This document shows, piece by piece, positions 16,709-24,609 of a stretch of 64,000 nucleotides of DNA. Under the pieces are notes generated by a model. It saw only the letters and a list, made by a program, of their open reading frames with translations. It made no database searches and was not told the DNA's origin. Each line of letters begins with the position of its first letter. Position 1 is the stretch's first letter. The DNA comes from Salibacterium halotolerans. Lineage in GTDB: Bacteria; Bacillota; Bacilli; Bacillales; Marinococcaceae. Made by a program: the position numbers and the translations under genes. The stretch lies in contig NZ_FOXD01000006.1 in NCBI RefSeq assembly GCF_900115625.1, forward strand, positions 99,003-163,002, written 5' to 3'.

Positions 16709-16724
16709 AAATAGGAGGTTAAAA

Positions 16725-16892
16725 GTGAAAGAATTAATGTTAAGTCTCGCTGCCGGTATGATTATCGGCATCGTGTTCAAATTTCTCAAGCTTCCACTTC
16801 CGGCTCCTCCGGTTCTGGCCGGGGTGATAGGAGTGGCGGGTGTATACTTCGGCGGAGTTATCGTGGATTGGTTCTATAAAACGCTGGCATAA
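16725..16892 (+). CDS. XapX domain membrane protein (55 aa)
   Basis: Starting at GTG 16725 after AGGAGG, the frame reads MKELMLSLAAGMIIGIVFKF, a KLPLPAPPVLAGVIGVAGVY block and a short tail. Two helices with the intervening PxPxPPxxAG motif define the XapX domain, a small hydrophobic protein of unknown function named for its neighbourhood with xanthosine phosphorylase genes. Here it is the first gene of the unit that carries two purine nucleoside phosphorylases. It was too short for a 60-codon cutoff. Confidence 0.82.
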   Translation: MKELMLSLAAGMIIGIVFKFLKLPLPAPPVLAGVIGVAGVYFGGVIVDWFYKTLA

Positions 16893-16909
16893 AGAAAGGA
16901 GAATCATAG

Positions 16910-18106
16910 ATGCATACTTCATTTAAACGTATATTTTTAATCGTTATGGATTCGGTCGGAATTGGCGCGTCTCCGGACGCCGCGCAGTACGGGGATGAAA
17001 AGGCGGATACGCTCGGACACATTGCCGGACACCGGGGGTCCCTCAGGATGCCGAACATGGGAAAGCTCGGGTTGAGTAATATCAGGAAGCTTCCGGGTAT
17101 CGAAGCAGCAGAGGCGCCGCTTGCCCACTTCACAAAAATGCAGGAAGCGTCCGCCGGCAAGGATACCATGACCGGGCACTGGGAACTGATGGGGCTCCGC
17201 ATTGATGCGCCGTTCCGGACATTTCCGGACGGATTTCCGGAGGAATTGATCACCGCCCTTCAGGGAACGTCCGGGCGGAACATCGTTGGCAACAAACCGG
17301 CATCCGGAACCGATATTCTCGATGAGCTGGGGGAGCATCATCTGCATACGGGGGATTTAATTGTTTACACGTCCGCCGATTCGGTCCTGCAGATTGCCGC
17401 GCATGAAGATGTTGTTCCCGTTGAAGAATTGTATGAGATTTGTGAAACCGCCCGCGAGCTCACGAAAGATGAAAAGTATATGGTCGGCCGCGTGATTGCA
17501 AGGCCTTTTACCGGAAAACCGGGTTCCTTTGAACGAACACCGAACCGCCATGATTACGCATTGAAACCGTTCGGCCGCACGGTCATGAACGAACTGAAAG
17601 ACGCAGGTTTTGACGTGACAGCCATTGGAAAAATAACGGACATTTATGACGGGGAAGGAGTGACGACCTCCCTGCGGACAACTTCCAATATGGACGGTAT
17701 GGATAAGCTGCTGGAAACGATGGATACTGATTTTACTGGATTAAGCTTTCTAAACCTGGTGGATTTTGATGCACAATACGGTCACCGCCGGGATCCGGAC
17801 GGTTACGGGGAAGCACTGGAAGCCTTTGATGAGCGGCTCCCGGAAGTGCTGGAGAAACTGCAGGACGACGACCTGCTTATCATTACGGCTGATCACGGCA
17901 ATGATCCGGTGCATCACGGGTCGGATCACACGAGGGAATATGTGCCGCTGCTCATCCATCACCCGTCTGTGAATCAAGGACTGGCGCTTTCGCTTCGTCC
18001 CACGTTTGCCGATGTAGGAGCGACCGTAGCGGAAAACTTTCAGATCAGGATGCCGTCGTTTGGAACAGGATTTCTAACAGACGTGAAGCAGCAGGAAGGA
18101 GAATAA
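16910..18106 (+). CDS. drm: Phosphopentomutase
   Basis: A 398-aa alkaline-phosphatase superfamily enzyme that interconverts (deoxy)ribose-1- and 5-phosphate. Visible motifs are [16 protein letters not shown] (first metal Asp), [13 protein letters not shown] (the phosphorylated Thr lies in DTMTGH), a [13 protein letters not shown] segment and [22 protein letters not shown] (metal ligands). AAAGGAG precedes the ATG. It supplies deoxyribose-5-phosphate to DeoC at the end of this operon. Confidence 0.96.
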   Translation: MHTSFKRIFLIVMDSVGIGASPDAAQYGDEKADTLGHIAGHRGSLRMPNMGKLGLSNIRKLPGIEAAEAPLAHFTKMQEASAGKDTMTGHWELMGLRIDAPFRTFPDGFPEELITALQGTSGRNIVGNKPASGTDILDELGEHHLHTGDLIVYTSADSVLQIAAHEDVVPVEELYEICETARELTKDEKYMVGRVIARPFTGKPGSFERTPNRHDYALKPFGRTVMNELKDAGFDVTAIGKITDIYDGEGVTTSLRTTSNMDGMDKLLETMDTDFTGLSFLNLVDFDAQYGHRRDPDGYGEALEAFDERLPEVLEKLQDDDLLIITADHGNDPVHHGSDHTREYVPLLIHHPSVNQGLALSLRPTFADVGATVAENFQIRMPSFGTGFLTDVKQQEGE

Positions 18107-18108
18107 TC

Positions 18109-18936
18109 ATGAATTACACATCCATTCAGGAAGCAGCACGCACCGTGAACACCCGTCAGAAAGTGCAGCCGAAAATCGGCTTGATTCTCGGGTCGGGGTT
18201 GGGCGTCCTGGCTGATGAAATCACCGACGCGGTCACGATTCCTTACGCGGATATTCCTCATTTTCCCGTGTCCACGGTGGAAGGCCACAAAGGACAGCTC
18301 GTTATTGGAGAACTGCATGGTGTGCCGGTACTTGCCATGCAGGGGCGTTTTCACTTTTATGAAGGATGGGACGTGAAAGACGTTACGTTTCCCGTACGGG
18401 TGATGAAAGAACTGGGGATCGACAAGCTGATTGTTACCAATGCCGCGGGAGGGGTGAATCCGTCCCTGAACGCCGGAGATCTCATGTTGATCACCGATCA
18501 CATCAATCACGCCGGGTCCCATCCCCTGCGCGGCAGAAATAATCCGGAGCTCGGAGTCCGCTTTCCGGACATGTCGGCAGCCTACTCTCCGCGACTGCGG
18601 GAAGAAGCGCAGCATGCCGCAGCAGAGCTTGGCATGAATCTCCGGGAGGGTGTCTATGTCTGGAACAGCGGCCCGTCCTATGAAACGCCGGTGGAAGTGA
18701 AGATGCTCCAGTATCTCGGAGGAGATGCGGTGGGGATGTCCACCGTACCGGAAGTGATCGCAGCCCGTCATGCGGGAATGGAAACAGCGGGAATTTCGTG
18801 TATCTCCAACATGGCAGCAGGTATTCTCGATCAGCCTCTCTCACACGAAGAAGTGATCGAAACGACCGAGAAGGTGCGGGAAGAGTTTCTGGGATTGATC
18901 AGGGAATGGGTAAAACGAATAGAGAAAGGAGACTGA
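18109..18936 (+). CDS. pupG: Purine nucleoside phosphorylase I (6-oxopurine type)
   Basis: A 275-aa trimeric-type PNP. Phosphate-binding elements are GSGLG, GRFHFYEG and GMSTVPEV. Both residues that select guanine and hypoxanthine are present: Glu192 in GPSYET (human Glu201) and Asn234 in CISNM (human Asn243). It should cleave (deoxy)inosine and (deoxy)guanosine. The ATG follows drm by 2 bp, with GGAAGGAG inside the drm 3' end, so the two are translationally close. Confidence 0.93.
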   Translation: MNYTSIQEAARTVNTRQKVQPKIGLILGSGLGVLADEITDAVTIPYADIPHFPVSTVEGHKGQLVIGELHGVPVLAMQGRFHFYEGWDVKDVTFPVRVMKELGIDKLIVTNAAGGVNPSLNAGDLMLITDHINHAGSHPLRGRNNPELGVRFPDMSAAYSPRLREEAQHAAAELGMNLREGVYVWNSGPSYETPVEVKMLQYLGGDAVGMSTVPEVIAARHAGMETAGISCISNMAAGILDQPLSHEEVIETTEKVREEFLGLIREWVKRIEKGD

Positions 18937-18942
18937 AAAAAA

Positions 18943-19764
18943 ATGAAAAACATAGGAGAAAAACAGAAAGAAGCCGTAGAAGCGCTGAAACAGAAGAGAG
19001 ACGTAAAACCGGAGCTCGGACTTATTTTAGGTTCCGGCCTGGGAGAACTGGCCGATCATATCGAAAACCCGGTCGTTGTGGACTATGAAGATATTCCGCA
19101 TTTTCCAAAGTCTACAGTGGCAGGTCATGCCGGCACACTGGTGATAGGAACATGGCAGGGAAAAACGGTAGCAGCCATGAAAGGAAGATTTCATTATTAT
19201 GAGGGGCATTCCATGCAGGATGTCACGTTTCCGGTCCGGGTGATGAAGGGGCTGGGTGTAAATACCCTTCTTATTACCAATGCCTGCGGTGGAATGAATC
19301 CATCCTTTGCACCGGGAGATATTATGGTGATTGACGACCATCTAAACATGACGGGAGACAACCCTTTAATTGGTCCCAATGATCCGGATATGGGTCCGCG
19401 TTTTCCAGATATGAGCCGGGCCTATTCACCCGAGCTGCGCACGGTCGCGGAGGAAAAAGCGGCGGAACTTGATATCAAGGTGCAGCACGGGGTGTATGCA
19501 GGCATTACAGGTCCGAGTTATATGACGCCGGCGGAAGTGAAGATGCTGCGTCAATGCGGCGCGGATGCAGTCGGCATGTCCACCGTACCGGAAGTGATTG
19601 CGGCCAATCAGATGGGAATGAGAGTACTGGGTCTCTCCTGCATCACGGACATGGCCATCGGGGAAGAGCTGGAGCCGCTGACGCACGACGATGTTGTCGC
19701 GGTGGCGGCCCGGACGAAACCCGTTTTCAAAAACCTTGTTCAGACAATTACCGCGTCCTTATAA
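18943..19764 (+). CDS. Second purine nucleoside phosphorylase paralogue with altered base-binding residues
   Basis: A 273-aa PNP-family protein clearly homologous to its upstream neighbour and keeping the phosphate and sugar motifs GSGLG, GRFHYYEG and GMSTVPEV. The two purine-selecting positions differ: Met194 replaces the Glu in GPSYMT, and Asp236 replaces the Asn in CITDM. An Asp at this place is what 5'-methylthioadenosine phosphorylases and 6-aminopurine-accepting PNP variants use to bind the amino group of adenine. I infer adenosine or another non-6-oxopurine nucleoside as substrate; xanthosine is the alternative, given the XapX neighbour. AAAGGAG lies upstream, 6 bp after pupG. Confidence 0.88.
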   Translation: MKNIGEKQKEAVEALKQKRDVKPELGLILGSGLGELADHIENPVVVDYEDIPHFPKSTVAGHAGTLVIGTWQGKTVAAMKGRFHYYEGHSMQDVTFPVRVMKGLGVNTLLITNACGGMNPSFAPGDIMVIDDHLNMTGDNPLIGPNDPDMGPRFPDMSRAYSPELRTVAEEKAAELDIKVQHGVYAGITGPSYMTPAEVKMLRQCGADAVGMSTVPEVIAANQMGMRVLGLSCITDMAIGEELEPLTHDDVVAVAARTKPVFKNLVQTITASL

Positions 19765-19787
19765 TACATGGAAGGAAGAGATAACCT

Positions 19788-20438
19788 ATGCAGACAAACT
19801 TGGCAGAAAAGATTGATCATACGCAGTTAAAACCGGATACGAGCAATAAACAGATTCAAATGCTCTGCGCCGAAGCAAGAGAATATGAGTTTTATTCCGT
19901 CTGTGTCCTGCCGGTCCATGTGACAGAAGCTTACCATTTGCTCCAGGGGTCGGGTGTGAAAGTATGCACCGTCATCGGTTTTCCACTTGGAGCCTCCACA
20001 ACCGAAACGAAAATGTTTGAAACAAAAGATACGCTTGAAAAAGGGGCGGAAGAAATAGACATGGTGCTCCCTATCGGCCTTCTGAAAGACGGGGAAGAGA
20101 CGGCGGTGGAAAACGACATCCGGGCCGTAGTAACAGAAGCAAAAGGAAAGGCGCTTGTTAAAGTGATTCTCGAAACAGCGCTGTTGACGGATGAAGAGAA
20201 GAGAACAGCCTGCAGGCTGGCGGTGAATGCCGGAGCGGATTTCGTGAAGACATCGACCGGGTTTGTCGGCGGTGGAGCCAAAACGGAAGACATTACCCTG
20301 ATGCGCGAAACGGTTGGAAATGGTATCGGCGTTAAGGCATCGGGAGGCATCCGCGACCGGGAGACGGCGGATGCCATGGTCGCAGCCGGCGCCGACCGGG
20401 TCGGTGCCAGTGTCAGCGTATCGATTGTAAAAGAATAA
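19788..20438 (+). CDS. deoC: Deoxyribose-phosphate aldolase
   Basis: A 216-aa class I aldolase that splits 2-deoxyribose-5-phosphate into glyceraldehyde-3-phosphate and acetaldehyde, the last step of deoxynucleoside catabolism. Motifs: KIDHTQLKP near the N-terminus, [22 protein letters not shown] and [11 protein letters not shown], whose Lys forms the Schiff base. It ends the operon and is followed by a hairpin terminator. Length and motifs fit the short Bacillus-type enzyme. Confidence 0.95.
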   Translation: MQTNLAEKIDHTQLKPDTSNKQIQMLCAEAREYEFYSVCVLPVHVTEAYHLLQGSGVKVCTVIGFPLGASTTETKMFETKDTLEKGAEEIDMVLPIGLLKDGEETAVENDIRAVVTEAKGKALVKVILETALLTDEEKRTACRLAVNAGADFVKTSTGFVGGGAKTEDITLMRETVGNGIGVKASGGIRDRETADAMVAAGADRVGASVSVSIVKE

Positions 20439-20445
20439 AGAGAAG

Positions 20446-20482
20446 AAGGGGGCTGTATCAAAAGGTACAGCTCCTTTCTTTT
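20446..20482 (+). terminator. Terminator of the deoC operon
   Basis: AAGGGGGCTGTA pairs with TACAGCTCCTTT around TCAAAAGG, followed by CTTTT. Very similar to the hairpin at 13362. Confidence 0.75.
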
Positions 20483-20597
20483 ACAAGTGAAATAGAACAA
20501 AAATTACCTTCATGAGCAGGATTACAATAAAAGAAAAAGGAAGGTGTTATAATAACGGGGAAAAGAAAATGCTGCATGGCAAAAGGAGACATGTTAC

Positions 20598-21599
20598 ATG
20601 GCAGATATAAATATTCCAGTATCCGCCCTGAATCTGGCGCCTGTCCGGCAGGGAGGATCCAAAAAAGACGCCATCGATGCAACGGTCGATCTGGCGCAGT
20701 CTTTGGAAAAGATGGGATACGCACGCTACTGGATTGCCGAACACCACAATACATCGACACTTGTAAGCTCTGCGACATCGATTCTGATGAAGCACGTTCT
20801 TGAATATACCGACGAAATCAAGGTCGGTTCCGGCGGCATCATGCTGCCCAACCATTCCCCTCTCGTTGTAGCCGAACAGTTCGGTACGATGGCCACCATT
20901 TATCCGGACCGCCTCGACCTCGGACTGGGGCGCGCGCCGGGAACGGATATGCTGACGGCTTCCGCGCTCCGCCGTTCCAAGACGGATCAGTCTGTCTATT
21001 CGTTCCCTGACGATGTACAGCAGCTGCTTACGTATTTCGGTCCGGAAGAAGAGCAGGGTTACGTGAAAGCCGATCTTGGTATCAACACGAATATTCCGAT
21101 TTACATTCTCGGTTCATCGACCGATTCAGCGGTTCTCGCGGCTAAACTCGGTCTGCCGTACGTCTTTGCCGCGCATTTCGCGCCGGCTCATATGGAAGAA
21201 GCGATTTCGATTTACAGAAGCCGGTTCCAGCCGTCCGATTATCTGGCCGAACCTTACATGATGGTTTGCGCGAATGTAATCGCCGCGGAAACCGACGAAG
21301 AAGCGCGCCGGGAACAGACGACGATGCAGCAGTTCTTTCTAAATGTCGTCCGTGGTAACAGGGAGCCGTTAAACCCGCCGGTTGATGATATGAATGAGAT
21401 TTGGAGTTCCCGTGAAAAAGAAGCATCGTCGTCGATGTCGAGAATGACGTTTCTCGGAAGTAAAGAGTCCATCCGGGAGCAGCTGACACAATTTCAGGAG
21501 AAGTATAATGTGGACGAGTTGATGGCTGTTTCCTACATTTACGATCCTGAAAAGCAGAAACGGTCGTATCAGATCCTGAAAGACATCGTATCGGAATAA
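20598..21599 (+). CDS. LLM class flavin-dependent oxidoreductase (luciferase-like)
   Basis: A 333-aa bacterial luciferase-like TIM-barrel protein beginning [15 protein letters not shown], with [14 protein letters not shown] and [29 protein letters not shown] motifs, typical of the MsnO8/YceB-like subgroup, which use reduced flavin. The substrate is unknown. AAAAGGAG precedes the ATG. It is convergent with the HxlR gene and shares a terminator with it. It is a second LLM enzyme near, but not in, the LLM-FMN reductase operon. Confidence 0.85.
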   Translation: MADINIPVSALNLAPVRQGGSKKDAIDATVDLAQSLEKMGYARYWIAEHHNTSTLVSSATSILMKHVLEYTDEIKVGSGGIMLPNHSPLVVAEQFGTMATIYPDRLDLGLGRAPGTDMLTASALRRSKTDQSVYSFPDDVQQLLTYFGPEEEQGYVKADLGINTNIPIYILGSSTDSAVLAAKLGLPYVFAAHFAPAHMEEAISIYRSRFQPSDYLAEPYMMVCANVIAAETDEEARREQTTMQQFFLNVVRGNREPLNPPVDDMNEIWSSREKEASSSMSRMTFLGSKESIREQLTQFQEKYNVDELMAVSYIYDPEKQKRSYQILKDIVSE

Positions 21600-21607
21600 T
21601 GATATGT

Positions 21608-21644
21608 AAAAACGCCGGTGCAGCAAACAGCTCCGGCGTTTTTT
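21608..21644 (+). terminator. Bidirectional terminator between the LLM and HxlR genes
   Basis: AAAACGCCGG...CCGGCGTTTT followed by T residues; the A tract on the other side lets it serve the HxlR gene too. Confidence 0.85.
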
Positions 21645-21991
21645 CAGGATGTAGGCGATTGTTGTTTCTGTCTTTTACGAAGCGTGTGGTTCCGCCCCCA
21701 TTCATGCATCGCTTCAAGAATAGGTTCGAGGCTCCGGCCGTAGTCTGTCATCGCATACTCGACTTTTGGAGGAACCTGGGGATAAATGGTACGTTGAATA
21801 ATGTCTTCTTCTTCCAGTTCACGCAGCTGCTTGGTGAGCATTTTCTGCGTCACACCCGGCATTTTTTGTTTCAGTTCGCTGAAACGCTGGGTTCCTTCCT
21901 GAAGAAGATGCAGCAGAATAATTGGTTTCCATTTTCCGGTAATAATATTGAGGGCATCTTCCACCCGGCATTGCTCCGGTACTTTTTCCAT
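21644..21991 (-). CDS. HxlR family transcriptional regulator
   Basis: A 115-aa winged-helix protein: CRVEDALNIITGKWKPIILLHLL, then RFSELKQKMPGVTQKMLTKQLRELEEEDII and PKVEYAMTDYGRSL, the full HxlR (DUF24) domain. A Cys eight residues from the start (EQCRVED) is where redox- or electrophile-sensing members of the family (YodB, HypR) carry theirs. GGAGG lies 8 nt before the ATG at 21991; a longer reading to 22036 has no such site. It is divergent from the LLM-FMN reductase pair and probably controls it from the shared 112-bp gap. Confidence 0.87.
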   Translation of the reverse strand: MEKVPEQCRVEDALNIITGKWKPIILLHLLQEGTQRFSELKQKMPGVTQKMLTKQLRELEEEDIIQRTIYPQVPPKVEYAMTDYGRSLEPILEAMHEWGRNHTLRKRQKQQSPTS

Positions 21992-22103
21992 AAAATCAGC
22001 CTCCACGGTATCATAAAAGATACCACACCACTTCAAAGTGCGTACTTCTTTTTAGTCGTTATATCTTCTATAATAACATGGCACAGGAAAGGTGGGTAAC
22101 ACA

Positions 22104-23159
22104 ATGCAGCAATATGGAATAGATGAAAGCAAAGGACTTGAATTCGGCATTTATACGCTCGGCGATCATCTGCCGGATCCACATACAGGAGAACGAATTT
22201 CCGCGCAGCAGCGCATACAGGAGATCATCGAATTTGCCAAACTTGCTGACGAAGCGGGACTTGATTTTTTCAGTGTAGGGGAAAGCCACCAGGAATATTT
22301 CGCCACACAGGCGCACGCTGTCGTACTTGCTGCTGTCGCGCAGGCAACAAAGAATATAAAAGTAGCGAGTTCCTCCACGATCATAAGCACGTCGGACCCG
22401 GTGCGGGTGTATGAGAACTTTTCGACGGTTGATTTGATTTCAGGAGGCCGTGCCGAGCTCGTGGCGGGCCGTGCTTCCCGTATCGGTCTCTTTGATCTGC
22501 TCGGGTATGATATCCGTGATTACGAAGCGTTATATGAAGAAAAGTTTGACCTGCTCCGCCAGATCAATGAACAGGAGAAAATCACATGGAGCGGAGACTA
22601 CCGGGCCCCGCTTCGAAACGCGGAAGTGCTGCCGAGACCTCAAAAAGGAAAGCTTCCGATATGGCGCGCGGTCGGTGGAACACCGCAGAGCGCCATGAAA
22701 GCAGGATACGCGGGTGTGCCGATGTTTATGGCACATCTAGGCGGCCCGGTCGATGCTTTTAAACAGACCGTGAACGCCTACCGGGAAGCGGCAGCGGCCG
22801 GAGGATTCGATCCGGCGGAGCTCCCGGTGGCAACAGCCGGTTTTTTCTATGCGGCAGAAACCACACAGCAGGCTCTTCAGGAAATGTATCCTCATGTGAA
22901 CGAAGGCATGAAACGGACGAACGGACGCGGTTTTGCAAAACAGCTGTTTGCGCAGGGGGCCGATACACGAAGCGTGATGAACATCGGCAGTCCGCAGGAA
23001 ATCATCGAAAAAATACTCTATCAGCATGAAGTGTTCGGGCATCAGCGTTACATTGCCCAGATTGATTTCGGAGGCGTACCGTTTGATAAGCTCCGCAAAA
23101 ATATCGAAATCATTGCAACCGACATTCTGCCTGAAGTCCGGAAGCATACAGCAAAATAA
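22104..23159 (+). CDS. LLM class flavin-dependent monooxygenase
   Basis: A 351-aa luciferase-like protein: LEFGIYTLGDHLPDPHTGE at the start, then FFSVGESHQEYFATQAHAV, IKVASSSTIISTSDPVRVYE and a C-terminal FGGVPFDKLRKNIE region. Such enzymes oxidise substrates with O2 and reduced FMN supplied by a partner reductase, and the next gene encodes one. The ATG at 22104 is preceded by AGGAAAGGTGG. A TATAAT at 22069-22074 in the gap to the HxlR gene may be its promoter. The substrate is unknown. Confidence 0.87.
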   Translation: MQQYGIDESKGLEFGIYTLGDHLPDPHTGERISAQQRIQEIIEFAKLADEAGLDFFSVGESHQEYFATQAHAVVLAAVAQATKNIKVASSSTIISTSDPVRVYENFSTVDLISGGRAELVAGRASRIGLFDLLGYDIRDYEALYEEKFDLLRQINEQEKITWSGDYRAPLRNAEVLPRPQKGKLPIWRAVGGTPQSAMKAGYAGVPMFMAHLGGPVDAFKQTVNAYREAAAAGGFDPAELPVATAGFFYAAETTQQALQEMYPHVNEGMKRTNGRGFAKQLFAQGADTRSVMNIGSPQEIIEKILYQHEVFGHQRYIAQIDFGGVPFDKLRKNIEIIATDILPEVRKHTAK

Positions 23160-23174
23160 GAGGAGGAATGAGAC

Positions 23175-23741
23175 ATGAATGTAGTGGCATTATCCGGTTC
23201 CACAGCCGGTTCCAAAACACGGACAGCGATGGACTACACGGCAGCCTCACTTCAAAAGCAGCTGCCGGATTCGGACGTCACGCTGCTTGATCTGGCGGAA
23301 TATGACGTGCAGTTCAGCGACGGCCGGCATCACCTTGACTATGACGGGGATACCGGTTATGTCGTGCGGACCATGATGGAAGCCGACGCGGTTATCATCG
23401 GAACGCCTGTTTTTCAGGCTTCCATTCCCGGGACATTGAAAAACCTGTTCGATCTCCTCCCCGGCGACGGGTTCAGCGGCAAAGTCGTGAGTATGCTCGT
23501 CACGGCCGGATCGGCAAAACATTACCTGATTGCCGAGCAGCAGCTGAAACCGATTCTCGGTTACATGAAAGCAGAAATCGTCCAGGGGTATGTATTTATC
23601 GAAGAAAAGAATTTCTACCAGAAACAGATTACTGATGATGACGTCCTTTTCCGGATCGACCGCCTCGTGGAGGACACAGCGTTCCGCACCGGCGTGCTGA
23701 CCAGAATCCAGGAAGAACAGGACGCGGCTTACGATTTTTAA
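23175..23741 (+). CDS. NADPH-dependent FMN reductase family protein
   Basis: A 188-aa flavodoxin-fold protein: VVALSGSTAGSKTRTAMDY (phosphate loop for FMN), ADAVIIGTPVFQASIPGTLKNLFDLL and a HYLIAEQQLKPIL segment, as in SsuE/MsuE-type reductases. It starts 15 bp after the LLM monooxygenase with AGAGGAGG upstream, so the pair forms a two-component flavin monooxygenase. A perfect hairpin terminator follows. Confidence 0.88.
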   Translation: MNVVALSGSTAGSKTRTAMDYTAASLQKQLPDSDVTLLDLAEYDVQFSDGRHHLDYDGDTGYVVRTMMEADAVIIGTPVFQASIPGTLKNLFDLLPGDGFSGKVVSMLVTAGSAKHYLIAEQQLKPILGYMKAEIVQGYVFIEEKNFYQKQITDDDVLFRIDRLVEDTAFRTGVLTRIQEEQDAAYDF

Positions 23742-23760
23742 CGAACATGGATGTGTAATA

Positions 23761-23799
23761 AAGCCGAAGGAACGATGTATCGTTCCTTCGGCTTTTTTT
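23761..23799 (+). terminator. Terminator after the FMN reductase gene
   Basis: AAGCCGAAGGAACGA pairs perfectly (15 bp) with TCGTTCCTTCGGCTT around TGTA, followed by TTTTT; it also touches the end of the convergent coat protein gene. Confidence 0.9.
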
Positions 23800-24301
23800 A
23801 GTCTTCGACCAGTTCCGGGTCGAGGCACTGCACCGTGCAGAAACATTTCAAGTCCACGTGAATACATTCTCTCGTTCGGGACAGTTCTTCCACGTCGCAC
23901 AGCGACCACGGATCCACGCAGCATTTATCGAAATCGATTGGGCAATCCGGACGCAGCAGTGACAACACAGCACAACAGTCTTCTTTTGATACTTTTTCCA
24001 CCCGGAAGAAAACCGTCTGAAAGCAGTATCGTTCACCGATTGACCCGACTGCATGAAGATAACTTCCATCTTTGCCCTGAAGCAGAAAAGGAACAGTATC
24101 TCTTCCATTATTATTGTTTTGACCGCTTAATAGACTGCTGTAACAGCTGTTTCTGCAGCCAGGATTATTTCTCTCTTCTGCTTCATCCTGTGCTTTTTTT
24201 ATATGAAGAAGAGTATCGCACACGCAATGGTCTTTTGAGTGCCGTACTTCCTCGCGGGCGGTATCTTCCATCTCTTCTTCTCGTTGCCTTCGTTTTCTCA
24301 T
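23798..24301 (-). CDS. CotY/CotZ-type spore coat/crust protein
   Basis: A 167-aa Cys-rich protein with DHCVCDTLLHIKKAQDEAE near the N-terminus, GRDTVPFLLQGKDG, YCFQTVFFRVEKVSKEDCC and IHVDLKCFCTVQCLDPEL, aligning with B. subtilis CotZ/CotY, which form the disulfide-linked spore crust. About 15 Cys are present. AAAGGAGG stands 7 nt before the ATG at 24301. The N-terminus carries an extra basic RKRRQREEE stretch. Expression is expected late in the mother cell; no sigma-E/K promoter was assigned with confidence. Confidence 0.87.
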   Translation of the reverse strand: MRKRRQREEEMEDTAREEVRHSKDHCVCDTLLHIKKAQDEAEERNNPGCRNSCYSSLLSGQNNNNGRDTVPFLLQGKDGSYLHAVGSIGERYCFQTVFFRVEKVSKEDCCAVLSLLRPDCPIDFDKCCVDPWSLCDVEELSRTRECIHVDLKCFCTVQCLDPELVED

Positions 24302-24609
24302 ATTTTATCCTCCTTTCTCTACTATCATATAAATTTCTTCTGATATGGTGTCGGAGGTTTCTACCCAATTATGCGTGAGTTATTTTCTAAAAAAACGAAA
24401 ATTCAGGTAATTAAAAAAGATTTCATTTTCGAGATATACCGAATATATACGACATATGTGCAAATACTAAGAATATGTCGCGAATATTGTCGTCTCATTC
24501 ATATTAATATGATTATATGCATGTATACAGCGTTTGTATCTTTGTTTCATTTTTCCTAGTATATAATGGATGGTGATTCAATTACTACAATCTTAAAAGG
24601 AGGACAAAC
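24302..24609. promoter_or_regulatory. Regulatory gap before the BCCT gene
   Basis: This AT-rich 308-bp gap has no convincing gene. GACATAT (24451-24457) and ATATGTC (24473-24479) form an inverted repeat, and CGAATATTGTCG follows at once. TATAAT at 24562-24567 is a likely -10 box for the carrier gene with no clear -35. The inverted repeat could be the operator of an osmotic regulator; that is inference. Confidence 0.4.

Noticed and set aside
24371..24559. 62-codon plus-strand reading frame before the BCCT gene
   Set aside because: AT-rich, Ile/Tyr-rich translation with no ribosome site, overlapping the inverted repeat; probably chance.
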